A stretch of DNA of 64,000 bases from contig CAWFYC010000020.1 of assembly GCA_963819855.1 (NCBI GenBank), positions 434,001 to 498,000 on the forward strand, written 5' to 3'. This DNA is from JAMXLO01 sp963819855 (GTDB taxonomy: Bacteria > Pseudomonadota > Alphaproteobacteria > Acetobacterales > Acetobacteraceae). Position 1 is the stretch's first letter; each line of letters starts with the position of its first letter. Position numbers and translations under genes: made by a program. The notes beneath the pieces are model-generated. The model was not told where the DNA came from. It did not search any database and saw only the letters and a program-made list of their open reading frames with translations. Of the stretch, positions 24,901 through 33,495 are shown piece by piece.

Positions 24901-26580
24901 TCAAACCCTGCCGTATCGCCGCCGTGACAGCCATAGGCCCGCCACGCCGGGCAACAGCAACAGCGACGTTGCCGGTTCCGACACGAATTGCAGGTTGTTG
25001 GCGAAATCCTCGGCGCCGATCAGGTCGCCCAGTTGCAGCGCATCGTTCACCGCGAATGGCGTATGAATCCCACCCGCGACCCGGCTGAAGGTTGCCCCGC
25101 TCGGACCGGAGGATGCCTCGGAGAAGTTGGTGAATTGCTCGGTGATCGGACAGATCAGCGGGCTGTCGTTGAACATGGTTCCGCCGGTCGGGATGTCGTT
25201 GCACTGGGTTACGACGTCCCCGTTCGAATCCATACAACCCGTAACGTTGCCGTTCGTGTCCCGCACCGTTGCACCGAAATTGCAGTAGGTGTCCGAGGTC
25301 GACGTGAATGCGATGTCGTCGGTGCCGAAGAAGGCCGCGAGCACCGTTGCGCCGGCGCCGCTGAACGCCGGGTGACCGGCCACATAGTCGGGGTGTGGCG
25401 GCGTCGCGATCAGCGAACCCCATGCAGGGTCGCAGGTGGTGAAGAAGGCATTCCAGTCGCTGCAATCATGGATCGCGGTGATCGGCCGCCAAAGGAGCGC
25501 CTTGTATTTCACGTCCCAGGCACCAACCCCCGCATCGGCTTCAGCGATGCCGACCAGCGCCGTGAGCCGCGCCTGTTGCAGTTCGCCGAGCTGCTTGCCG
25601 GGCGGCGTCGCTGTCATGACGTTGTTGGTGATCTCCAGCCAGTGACCTGGCGGCTGCATGGTCCCGCCCGGGTCGTTCCAGAACAGCGCCGCAGTGGCCT
25701 GGGCCGTTGTCTCAGGCGGAAAGCCGGCGGCGGCACAGGCGCTCGCTATGGCATCCGGCAATGCTGTCGTCGAACCGGTGCACTCGGTTTCCAGCACGTT
25801 GTTCGCGTAGTGCTCGGACTGGATAAACGTTGCCAGGCCTTCTTGGTTGAGCTGCTGGACTGTGGGCAACTGGCTCTCAAACCCCTGGATCGTATCAATC
25901 GTGGTTCCGAATGGAGTGACGGTTCCCCAAGTCGGAAACATCGCCGGCCGCGTGCTCGGCGGCACATACACCCCGGGCACGGTACCGGAACCTGGCGGCG
26001 TGTAGGTATTCAGGCCATTCTGGATCGCCTGGTACGAACCATCGTTGCTGCGGTTGGCGATGATCGCGCTGGCGGCGGCCTGTCCCAGCACCAGGCCCTT
26101 CTGCACCTGTGGGTCGGCCAGGTTCAGGCCGGCCAGCGCCGTCGCGTACGTGGTATTGATGCTCGCCAGGACGCTGGTCGCGATCAGTGGGCTCCCGGCG
26201 GGCGGCGGCATCTGCCACAGCGAGCTCGAGAAGATGCTGGTCATCACCTGATAGCCTGCCGACAGCGCCGCCGCATCAGCCGACACGCCCGATACAGCCG
26301 GCCCCGTGTAGGCATAGGGCCGATAGGTAAGGCCGGTCGCCGCGTTGACGGCGTCGAACATGCCAGTGCCGACCATCGCGATCTCGCGTGCCACCTCAGG
26401 TGGGCCGTTCACCAGCAGTGCCGAGGTCTGCCGGATCGCGTCGAGCAGCTCGTTGTTCCAGGTCAGGATGGCATCGGCGCGGCCGGCGGAGGGCCACAGG
26501 ACGGTCGCGATGCCGACCAACAATCCCAGGATCGGTAATCGCCATCCCGCTGATCGGCGGATACGTCCCGCGTGAGCCAT
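24901..26580 (-). CDS. Vanadium-haloperoxidase-like secreted protein with PEP-CTERM-type anchor
   Basis: A 559-residue exported protein of the PAP2/vanadium-dependent haloperoxidase fold. A signal peptide (basic MAHAGRIRRSAGWR, hydrophobic core, cleavage near GRADA) is followed by the helical domain. Vanadate-site motifs are KYKALLWRPITAI, PDYVAGHPAFSGAGATVL and a late SRVAGGIHTPFAVND. A Cys-rich insert (about 420-470) sits between the last two. The end, VSEPATSLLLLPGVAGLWL then RRR, has the layout of a PEP-CTERM exosortase sorting signal. The ATG at 26580 is preferred over an upstream one because it opens the signal peptide. Confidence 0.85.
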   Translation of the reverse strand: MAHAGRIRRSAGWRLPILGLLVGIATVLWPSAGRADAILTWNNELLDAIRQTSALLVNGPPEVAREIAMVGTGMFDAVNAATGLTYRPYAYTGPAVSGVSADAAALSAGYQVMTSIFSSSLWQMPPPAGSPLIATSVLASINTTYATALAGLNLADPQVQKGLVLGQAAASAIIANRSNDGSYQAIQNGLNTYTPPGSGTVPGVYVPPSTRPAMFPTWGTVTPFGTTIDTIQGFESQLPTVQQLNQEGLATFIQSEHYANNVLETECTGSTTALPDAIASACAAAGFPPETTAQATAALFWNDPGGTMQPPGHWLEITNNVMTATPPGKQLGELQQARLTALVGIAEADAGVGAWDVKYKALLWRPITAIHDCSDWNAFFTTCDPAWGSLIATPPHPDYVAGHPAFSGAGATVLAAFFGTDDIAFTSTSDTYCNFGATVRDTNGNVTGCMDSNGDVVTQCNDIPTGGTMFNDSPLICPITEQFTNFSEASSGPSGATFSRVAGGIHTPFAVNDALQLGDLIGAEDFANNLQFVSEPATSLLLLPGVAGLWLSRRRYGRV

Positions 26581-26724
26581 GGTTGTGCTTCCCTGCGCCA
26601 ACGGCAACGCTCTGCCATTGGTCACTCCGAGTTAACCGCACGGCATGACACTATGCAAACTATTCGCCAAGCGCGACAAATGCCTTGGCTCGACCGATTG
26701 CCGACAGGTCCAGCGATCGGTGCC

Positions 26725-27630
26725 TCAGCTCACCATCACGATCAGCAGGACGCCAGCTACCACCAGGACAAGCCCCGCGACGTCGCCGGGTCTCAACGTC
26801 TCTCTCAGATAGAAACGGCTGAACAGCAGGGTGAACACGATTTCCACCTGGCCGACCGAACGGACCAGTCCGATCGGAGCGATCGCGAAGGCGGTGAACC
26901 AGCAGGCGGAACCCATGGCCGATAGTGTGCCGACCCAGGCCGAACTTCTCCAGGTGGTGAACGCCTTGCGCAATTCCCGCGGTTCGCGCCAGGCCAGGAA
27001 GCTTCCTTGCATGAGGATCTGTAGTGTGTTGGTGACTACGAGCACCATCAGTGCGCGTACCAACAGGCTGGGGCCGTGCAACGCCTGATTCGCCAGCTTG
27101 ATGAACACGGTGGTGAACGCGAACAGAAGTCCCGCACCGAGGCCGGCGAGCGCGGCGGGCTGCATCGTGGCGCGCGCGAGTTGCGCTGGCCGCATGCCTC
27201 TGCCGGCAAGCGACAGCGTCATCACGCCGGCAAGGCCGATGCAGATGCCGATCCAGGCAAGCGGGGCCAGCACCTCGTGAAGCACGATCAACGCCAGGAT
27301 CGCGCTCTGTGCCGTCTCAGTCTTGGAATATGCCGTGCCGACGGCAAAATTGCGGTAGCCGAACGACAGGATCAGCAGGTTGGTGGCGAGGATCTGCAGC
27401 AGCCCGCCGGCGGCGCAGTGGAACAGAAATGCCATGTTGGGCGCCGGGATCGGCAGGCCGGTGACGAGCAGGGCGACGACGAACAACACCAACGCGGTTG
27501 GCGCGCCGTACAGGTACCGCACGTAGCCGGCACCGTTGACCGACAGCAGATGGCGCAGCTTCTGCTGCATGGCGGTCCGCCAGCATTGGAACAATGCGGC
27601 GGACACGGTGATGGGAATCCACAGCGGCAT
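26725..27630 (-). CDS. EamA/DMT-superfamily transporter
   Basis: A 301-residue protein with ten hydrophobic helices in two EamA repeats. The second half shows FAFTTVFIKLANQAL and IAPIGLVRSVGQVEIVFTLLFSRFYLRETLRPGD, the conserved end of helix 9/loop in DMT permeases. Substrate unknown; the family exports metabolites or takes up nucleotide-like and amino-acid compounds. It is flanked by unrelated genes and stands alone. Confidence 0.85.
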   Translation of the reverse strand: MPLWIPITVSAALFQCWRTAMQQKLRHLLSVNGAGYVRYLYGAPTALVLFVVALLVTGLPIPAPNMAFLFHCAAGGLLQILATNLLILSFGYRNFAVGTAYSKTETAQSAILALIVLHEVLAPLAWIGICIGLAGVMTLSLAGRGMRPAQLARATMQPAALAGLGAGLLFAFTTVFIKLANQALHGPSLLVRALMVLVVTNTLQILMQGSFLAWREPRELRKAFTTWRSSAWVGTLSAMGSACWFTAFAIAPIGLVRSVGQVEIVFTLLFSRFYLRETLRPGDVAGLVLVVAGVLLIVMVS

Positions 27631-27690
27631 GGCGCGGTGCTCCAGCGTCCGGTTGCAGCCGGAGCGGTCCGGCGACGTCGATGCGCGAGT

Positions 27691-28107
27691 CTAACTTGCC
27701 GGCACGAATACCGGCAACGTCACGCCGTCGGTCACCGGCTCGAAGTCCACGCGCACCGGCAGGCCGGGGCGAAGCTCAGCGGGGTCGAGGCCGCGCAACT
27801 GCGCGTTCATCCGCACGCCTTCGTCGAGATCGACGGTGAGCAGCGTGTAAGGCAGGTCCGGCTTGAAGCCCGGATGGAACGCATGGTGCGTCGTGGTCCA
27901 GCTATGCAGGCGGCCGCGACCCGAAGCGTCGATCCACTCGACCCGCATCGAGTAGCAGGCATCGCAGACCGGGCGCGGATAGTGGCGCACCTTGCCGCAG
28001 TCGGCGCAGCGCTGCAGGCGAAGCCGGTGCGCCTTCAGGCCATCCCAATAAGGCTGCGTGTCCGGGGTCGGCTGCGGCAGCAGCCTGGTGTAGTCCGACA
28101 CGATCAC
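27691..28107 (-). CDS. Zn-ribbon OB-fold protein (DUF35), thiolase partner
   Basis: A 138-residue protein of the DUF35/OB_aCoA family. The rubredoxin-like zinc site shows as CADCGKVRHYPRPVCDAC at about 36-53, followed by the OB-fold acyl-CoA-binding domain with RGRLHSWTTTHHAF. DUF35 proteins form complexes with thiolase-like enzymes, for example in steroid side-chain retro-aldol cleavage. Its start overlaps the thiolase stop by four bases, so the pair is made together. Confidence 0.9.
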   Translation of the reverse strand: MIVSDYTRLLPQPTPDTQPYWDGLKAHRLRLQRCADCGKVRHYPRPVCDACYSMRVEWIDASGRGRLHSWTTTHHAFHPGFKPDLPYTLLTVDLDEGVRMNAQLRGLDPAELRPGLPVRVDFEPVTDGVTLPVFVPAS

Positions 28108-29249
28108 GCCCTCCGCATGATGGCGAGCGCGCCGTCACCCATGTCGCCGTAGCCGGTGACCAGGCCGATCTCCGCATCAGGCACCTGCGCCGCAGCCTCG
28201 CCGCGCAACTGGCGGGTCAGTTCGACGATATGGTTCATCCCCGCCATGTGCGCCTGCGACAGCAGCCCGCCATGCGTGTTCACCGGCAGTCGTCCGCCGA
28301 GGCCGATCGCGCCGTCCTGCACGAAGCCGCCGCCCTCGCCCTTCTCGCAGAAGCCGAGATCCTCGATCTGGCACAGCACGATGTAGGTGAAGCAGTCGTA
28401 GATCTCGGCCACGTCGATGTCGTCGCGGGTGACGCCAGCCATGGCGAATGCCTTCGGCGCCGCCTTGGCCAGCCCGAGCGTGGTGAGGTCGGGCCGCTGG
28501 GTGATCGCGCTCGGCGAATCCGGATGACCTTCGGCCGCGCCCATCACGATGACCGGTTTCTGCCTCATGTCGCGCGCACGCTCGGCGGCGCTGATCACCA
28601 CCGCCGCGCCGCCGTCACTCTCCAGCGAGCAGTCGAGCAGGCGCAGCGGATCGGAGATCATGCGCGAGGCCTGATGGTCGTCGACGGTGATCGGATTGCG
28701 CATCGTCGCGTTCGGGTTGAGCGAGGCGTGACGCCGCGTGTTGACCGCGATCTCGGCGAACTGGCGGGAGGTGGTGCCGTAAAGTTCCATGTGGCGGCGC
28801 GCCATCACCGCGTATAGCTGCGCCGGCGCAATGGCGCCGGACGGCATCTCGAACTCGCTGATCAGGCGGAACTGCGGCATTTGCTGCACGCGCGTGCCGA
28901 TGCGGCCGCCGGAGTAACCGGTGCGGCCAAGCGACAGCAGCACATGGTTGCAGATGCCGGCGCCGATCGCGGCGATGGCACACTGGATCGAGGCGACGGC
29001 GCTGGCGCCGCCCATCGGCGTTGTGGCGGAAAACCGTAGGTCGGGAATGCCGAAATTGGTGATGAAGTCTTCGGCCACGGCGCCGTGGCCATACGGGATG
29101 ACGCCGTCAATGTCGGTCGGTTTGAGGCCGGCGTCCTCGATCGCGCGCAGTGATGCTTCGAGCTGCAGGGACAGCGGCGTGCGGTCGGTGCCACGCATGT
29201 ATTGCGTCTCGCCGACACCAGTGACAGCTCCTACCTCGCGCAGGGACAT
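28104..29249 (-). CDS. Thiolase-family (SCP2/lipid-transfer-type) protein
   Basis: A 381-residue thiolase-fold protein related to SCP-x/Ltp2-type enzymes. It begins AVTGVGETQYMRGTDRTPLS, has LKPTDIDGVIPYG and TPMGGASAVASIQCAIAAI at the place where true thiolases carry the nucleophilic Cys, and ends with NTHGGLLSQAHMAGMNHIVE containing the conserved HGG and His. The missing nucleophile position and the DUF35 partner point to a retro-aldolase or other non-thiolytic role on an acyl-CoA rather than beta-oxidation. The Met at 29249 is chosen as the start of the conserved domain. Confidence 0.87.
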   Translation of the reverse strand: MSLREVGAVTGVGETQYMRGTDRTPLSLQLEASLRAIEDAGLKPTDIDGVIPYGHGAVAEDFITNFGIPDLRFSATTPMGGASAVASIQCAIAAIGAGICNHVLLSLGRTGYSGGRIGTRVQQMPQFRLISEFEMPSGAIAPAQLYAVMARRHMELYGTTSRQFAEIAVNTRRHASLNPNATMRNPITVDDHQASRMISDPLRLLDCSLESDGGAAVVISAAERARDMRQKPVIVMGAAEGHPDSPSAITQRPDLTTLGLAKAAPKAFAMAGVTRDDIDVAEIYDCFTYIVLCQIEDLGFCEKGEGGGFVQDGAIGLGGRLPVNTHGGLLSQAHMAGMNHIVELTRQLRGEAAAQVPDAEIGLVTGYGDMGDGALAIMRRA

Positions 29250-29273
29250 GGGCGCTCTCCGTTCATTCTGGTT

Positions 29274-29352
29274 GATGGGTTTCGCTGGCGCTCTACCCAT
29301 CCTACGACGGTAAAATGGTTGTAGGATGGGTAGAGCGCCAGCGAAACCCATC
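29274..29352. repeat. Palindromic repeat, family 1, copy A
   Basis: Perfect 32-base inverted arms (29274-29305 and 29321-29352) beginning GATGGGTTTCGCTGGCGCTC and ending in CCTAC, around a 15-base loop. Copies B (32152) and C (53095) share the arm sequence except for one base. It lies between the thiolase start and the RluA stop, both on the minus strand. Confidence 0.95.
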
Positions 29353-29389
29353 ATCACGGCGCGATCCCATCATCCGTGGCCTGCGCAGG

Positions 29390-30031
29390 TCACGCAGCGT
29401 CGTAGCCGCACCGCAACAAAGATACGCGCATGTGTTCAGGTGCCGGCGCGGTGGCTGCAATGACAGGATCAAGATCGAGCACAATCGCGCGTGCCAGCAG
29501 ATGCAGCCGGCCGGCGCCAACTCCGTAGATCGTATCGCCCAGCACAGGGCAGCCAAGCATGGCGCAGTGAACGCGCACCTGATGCGTCCGGCCGGTGCGC
29601 GGCGAAAGTTCCAGCCACGCGAGGTCGCCTGAGCGCCCGAGCACGCGCCAATCGGTGACGGCGGTCTTGCCGCCGGGATCGACCGACATGTGCCAGCCGA
29701 CCCTGGTGCTGCGTCGAGCAAGTGGAGCATCGATGGTGCCGCACGCCGTGGACGGAGCGCCGCGCACGATTGCCCAGTAGGTCTTGTGCGCCCGGCCAGC
29801 CGCGAACTCGGCCTGCGCGGCAAGCAGCGCCGTTCGGCGCAATGCGACGACCAGACAGCCCGACGTGTCGGTATCCAACCGGTGCACCAGCCACGGCCCC
29901 TCCTTGCGCCGCGTCAGCAACGGAAAGAAGTCCTCCACGCTTGGCCCGCCGCGCGGCCCAGGGTGCGCCGGCAGACCGGCGGGCTTGTCCAGCACTACGT
30001 ATCGTTCGTCCCTGAACAGGATCGGCGGCAT
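29390..30031 (-). CDS. RluA-family pseudouridine synthase
   Basis: A 213-residue single-domain synthase, short for the family and without an S4 domain. The catalytic motif HRLDTDTSG has its Asp at residue 53. LSPRTGRTHQVRVHCAMLGCPVLGDTIYG is the second conserved block (quoted in part: GRTHQVRVH). It converts a uridine in rRNA or tRNA to pseudouridine; the short single-domain form is like RluA or TruC groups and the target cannot be assigned. Confidence 0.9.
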   Translation of the reverse strand: MPPILFRDERYVVLDKPAGLPAHPGPRGGPSVEDFFPLLTRRKEGPWLVHRLDTDTSGCLVVALRRTALLAAQAEFAAGRAHKTYWAIVRGAPSTACGTIDAPLARRSTRVGWHMSVDPGGKTAVTDWRVLGRSGDLAWLELSPRTGRTHQVRVHCAMLGCPVLGDTIYGVGAGRLHLLARAIVLDLDPVIAATAPAPEHMRVSLLRCGYDAA

Positions 30032-30088
30032 CGCGGCTCACTGCCGGAATTTGTCCGCGATGGCAAAGCCGTGGCAGGCTGCTTGCAA

Positions 30089-31069
30089 ATGCGCATCCAC
30101 ATCCAGAACCCGGTCGACGACCCGCTGTTTCTGTTCTCCCATGACATGTGGGATACGGCGGTGACGCGCGCACCCGATGTCGGCACCGGCCACGACGTCA
30201 CGATCGGCGACAGCGATGCCGACTTCGCCGCCGGCATCGCCGAGGCGGAGGCGCTGATCACCGACGTCGATGTGGTGGCGGCGAAGCTCCCCTGTTCTGC
30301 CCCTCGGCTCAAGCTGCTGATGATCACCAGCGCGGGCCTCGACCGGCTTGCGCCGTTCGACTGGGTGCCGCAGGGAGCCGCACTGTTGAACAATGCGGGC
30401 ATCCACGCGGCGAAGGCCGGCGAGTTCGCCATCATGTCGATACTGATGCTGGCGAACCACGTACCGGAGATGGTGACGCATCAGCGAGCCGGGCGCTGGC
30501 AGAAGGTGTGGGGCGCCGTGCTGGAGGGGCGTCGTGTCACCGTGGTGGGGCTTGGCTCACTCGGCGGCGCGGCGGCGATGCAGGCGGCGCGGTTCGGCAT
30601 GCACGTTACGGGCGTGCGCGCGACGCCGATGCCGCATACGCACTCGGCCGAGGTGATCACCATCGCCGACCTCGATCGCGTGCTGCGACGGACCGAGTTC
30701 CTGGTGCTCGCCTGTCCGCTCACCGATGCGACCCGAGGGCTGATCGATCGCGCACGGCTGAACCTGCTGCCGCACGGCGCCGGCGTGGTGAACATCGGCC
30801 GCGGCGCGCTGATCGATCAGGATGCGCTGTGCGATCTGCTCGACGATGGCCACCTGTCGGGCGCGGTGCTCGACGTGTTCACGCCGGAACCGATCCCGCC
30901 CGGGCATCGCCTGTGGAGCACGCGCAACCTGATCGTCAGCCCGCACACCTCGGCCGATGATCCAAACACCTACAATGCGCGCAGCCTGGATCTGTTCTTC
31001 GACAACCTGCGTGCCTGGCACGGCGGCAACCCCATGCCAAACCTGTTCGATCCGGCGCGTGGCTACTAA
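30089..31069 (+). CDS. D-2-hydroxyacid dehydrogenase (NAD-binding)
   Basis: A 326-residue D-isomer-specific 2-hydroxyacid dehydrogenase. The NAD motif VVGLGSLGGAAA lies at about 155, VNIGRGALIDQDAL carries the active-site Arg-region, and LIVSPHTSADDP the catalytic His near residue 290. It interconverts a 2-keto and 2-hydroxy acid; the substrate is open (glyoxylate/hydroxypyruvate-like enzymes share this form). It precedes the LLM oxidoreductase by 31 bases on the same strand. Confidence 0.9.
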   Translation: MRIHIQNPVDDPLFLFSHDMWDTAVTRAPDVGTGHDVTIGDSDADFAAGIAEAEALITDVDVVAAKLPCSAPRLKLLMITSAGLDRLAPFDWVPQGAALLNNAGIHAAKAGEFAIMSILMLANHVPEMVTHQRAGRWQKVWGAVLEGRRVTVVGLGSLGGAAAMQAARFGMHVTGVRATPMPHTHSAEVITIADLDRVLRRTEFLVLACPLTDATRGLIDRARLNLLPHGAGVVNIGRGALIDQDALCDLLDDGHLSGAVLDVFTPEPIPPGHRLWSTRNLIVSPHTSADDPNTYNARSLDLFFDNLRAWHGGNPMPNLFDPARGY

Positions 31070-31100
31070 GGATACCGGCATTCAAGGGAGAACGACGACG

Positions 31101-32153
31101 ATGGAATTCGGCATGTTCCATGAGTTTCAGCGGGTGCCGGGGCAGACCGAGGAGGAGGCGTTCGCCGACTCCTTCGAGCAGGTTGACGCGGCCGAACGAT
31201 ACGGCCTCGACGTGATGTGGCTGGCCGAACTGCATACCGCACCGGAACGGTCGGTGCTGGCCTCGCCGCTGATGATCGCCACCGCGATCGCGGCGCGCAC
31301 CAAGCGGATGAAGATCGGCACCGCGGTGCAGGTGCTGCCGTTGTGCCATCCGCTGCAACTGGCCGAGGAGGCGGCGACGGTGGACCAGATCAGCCACGGC
31401 AGGCTGATCTTCGGGGTTGGACGCAGCGGCTTTCCACGGGTGTATCAGGCGTATGGCGTTTCGTATGCGGAAAGCCGCGAGCGGTTCGTCGAGGTGCTGG
31501 AGATCCTCAAGCGCGCCTGGACACAGGACAAGTTCAGCTTCGACGGCAAATACTACCACTTCCACGATGTGTATCTGGTGCCGAAGCCCTATCAGAAGCC
31601 ATATCCGGAAATCCGCGTCGCGGCGACCAGCCCGGACACCTATCCGGCCAACGGCGCACAGGGCAATCCGATCTTCTGTGCCACGCGGCTCGGCGATCTG
31701 TCAGAGCTGGGCCCAAACCTGAAGGCGTATCGCGAGGCGTGGTCGGCCGCCGGTCATCCGGGCGACGGCCAGATCTTCCTGCGGGTGCCGGTCTATGTCG
31801 CGTCGACCGAGGAGCGCGCCAGGTCCGAGCCGGAAGCGAGCGTGATGCATTTCTACCGCTACCTCGGCGAACGCATCGAGGAGTCCGCCCGGCTGGAAGG
31901 TGCGCGCGCGATCGAGAACCGCGCCGCGCGCGGGCAGCGGCTACAGTCGATCAACTATGACGAAGTGCTGGCCAGCAAGATCATCGTGGGTACGCCAGCG
32001 CAGGTGGTGGATCGGCTCGGCGCGCTGCGCGAGGAGCTGGGTCTGAGCGGCATCCTGGCCGAAATGAACTGCGGCAGTCAGATCCCGCACGAACAGGTGC
32101 TGACCTCGCTGCAACTGCTGTGCGAGGACGTGATCCCGAAGTTCAAGTCCTGA
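31101..32153 (+). CDS. LLM-class flavin-dependent oxidoreductase
   Basis: A 350-residue bacterial-luciferase-like monooxygenase, TIM-barrel fold, using reduced FMN or F420. Marks are AERYGLDVMWLAELH, IGTAVQVLPLCHPLQLAEEAATVDQ (quoted in two parts) and GRLIFGVGRSG. AAGGGAGAA stands upstream of the ATG at 31101. The stop codon overlaps the first base pairs of palindrome copy B, so the repeat may also end the transcript. It may act with the preceding dehydrogenase; the substrate is unknown. Confidence 0.9.
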   Translation: MEFGMFHEFQRVPGQTEEEAFADSFEQVDAAERYGLDVMWLAELHTAPERSVLASPLMIATAIAARTKRMKIGTAVQVLPLCHPLQLAEEAATVDQISHGRLIFGVGRSGFPRVYQAYGVSYAESRERFVEVLEILKRAWTQDKFSFDGKYYHFHDVYLVPKPYQKPYPEIRVAATSPDTYPANGAQGNPIFCATRLGDLSELGPNLKAYREAWSAAGHPGDGQIFLRVPVYVASTEERARSEPEASVMHFYRYLGERIEESARLEGARAIENRAARGQRLQSINYDEVLASKIIVGTPAQVVDRLGALREELGLSGILAEMNCGSQIPHEQVLTSLQLLCEDVIPKFKS

Positions 32154-32231
32154 TGGGTTTCGCTGCGCTCTACCCATCCTACGTCATGACAAACTGCCTT
32201 GTAGGATGGGTAGAGCGCAGCGAAACCCATC
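32152..32231. repeat. Palindromic repeat, family 1, copy B
   Basis: Perfect 31-base arms (32152-32182 and 32201-32231) around an 18-base loop; arm begins GATGGGTTTCGCTGCGCTC. Its first two bases are part of the stop codon of the LLM oxidoreductase gene. It lies between that gene and the convergent dnaN, where a bidirectional terminator would be expected. Confidence 0.95.
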
Positions 32232-32246
32232 GCCACACAGCAACCA

Positions 32247-33371
32247 TCACACCCGCATCGGCATCAGCACATACAGCGCGCTGGCATCCGCGGCATCGCG
32301 CACCACCGTCGGCGCCGAACCGTCCGCGAAGCGGAACTCGACGTCACCCTCGATCTGATCGGTGATGTCGTTCAGATAGCGCGCCTGGAAGCCGATCTCC
32401 AGCGGACCCGCCTCGTAGGTAACGTGATCGGAATCCAGCTCCTCGGTTGCCGTGCCCTGCTCGGGGCTCGCCGCCGACAGCACCAGCAGATCGCGCGCCA
32501 GCGACAGCTTCACCGGCCGCGACCGTTCGGCCGAGATCGCCGCCACCCGCCCGACCGCATCGGCGAAGTCCTTCTTGCCGACACGCAGCACCTTGTCATT
32601 GCCACGCGGGATCACCCGCTCGTACTCGGGGAACGTGCCGTCGATCAGCTTGCTGGTCAGCAACACCGCATCGGCGTGGAACTGAATGCGCGTGTCCGAC
32701 AGTGCGACCTCGACGTTGCCGGTCACTTCGTCCAGCAGTTTGCGAAGTTCGTTCACCGTCTTGCGCGGGATGATCACGCCGGGCATCGACCCGGCGCCTT
32801 CCGGCAGCGGTTCTTCCACCCGGGCCAACCGATGGCCGTCCGTGGCGACCGCGCGCAGCACCCGCGTGCCTTCGCTTTCCGCGGCGTGCACGTAGATGCC
32901 ATTCAGGTAGTAGCGCGTCTCCTCGGTGCTGATCGCGAAGCGGGTGCGGTCGATCAGTCCCCGCAGCACCTGCGCCGGCAGGTTGAACTTGTGCGGCAGC
33001 GCACCCGCGGTCATCGAGGGAAAGTCCTCGGTCGGCAGCACCACCAGGCTGGTCGAGTACCGCCCCGCGCGCAGCGCAAGCTGTGCGTCGCCACCGGGAT
33101 GATCGAGCTCCACCTCGGCGCCATCGGGCAGCTTGCGGACGATCTCATACAGCGTCGCGGCCGGCGCGGTGCAGGAGCCATTGCGGGTGGTGCTGGCCGG
33201 CACGTCCTCGACGATGGCGATCTCCATGTCGGTGGCGGTCAGCGTCAGTTTGCCGTCGCGCACGGCGAGCATCACGTTGGCCAGAATCGGGATGGTGTTG
33301 CGGCGCTCCACCACGCTCTGCACGTGGGCCAGCGCCTTCAGCAGGGTGGCCCGGTCGGCCTTCAGCTTCAT
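32247..33371 (-). CDS. dnaN: DNA polymerase III beta sliding clamp
   Basis: A 374-residue clamp of normal length with the three repeated domains. It begins MKLKADRATLLKALAHVQSV, has VERRNTIPILANVML, the EETRYYLNGIYVH segment of domain 2 and the C-terminal MPMRV that lines the peptide-binding pocket (consensus MPMRL). The Met at 33371 is chosen over one five codons upstream because it starts the conserved strand. It follows dnaA on the same strand by about 125 bases, the classical dnaA-dnaN order. Confidence 0.98.
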   Translation of the reverse strand: MKLKADRATLLKALAHVQSVVERRNTIPILANVMLAVRDGKLTLTATDMEIAIVEDVPASTTRNGSCTAPAATLYEIVRKLPDGAEVELDHPGGDAQLALRAGRYSTSLVVLPTEDFPSMTAGALPHKFNLPAQVLRGLIDRTRFAISTEETRYYLNGIYVHAAESEGTRVLRAVATDGHRLARVEEPLPEGAGSMPGVIIPRKTVNELRKLLDEVTGNVEVALSDTRIQFHADAVLLTSKLIDGTFPEYERVIPRGNDKVLRVGKKDFADAVGRVAAISAERSRPVKLSLARDLLVLSAASPEQGTATEELDSDHVTYEAGPLEIGFQARYLNDITDQIEGDVEFRFADGSAPTVVRDAADASALYVLMPMRV

Positions 33372-33495
33372 GGCCTCCATCCTCAAAGGGCCGGGTTACA
33401 GGGGCGCCCAGGCGAATCCGTGCGCCGCACTGTAGCAATGACGCGGTCCGGCGGGGAAGGCCGGTCGCGCTACGGCCCTGACGGCAGCCCGCGGC

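Noticed and set aside
24988..26538. A 516-codon plus-strand frame opposite the haloperoxidase-like gene
   Set aside because: Arg/Gly-rich shadow; the minus strand has signal peptide, vanadate motifs and sorting signal.
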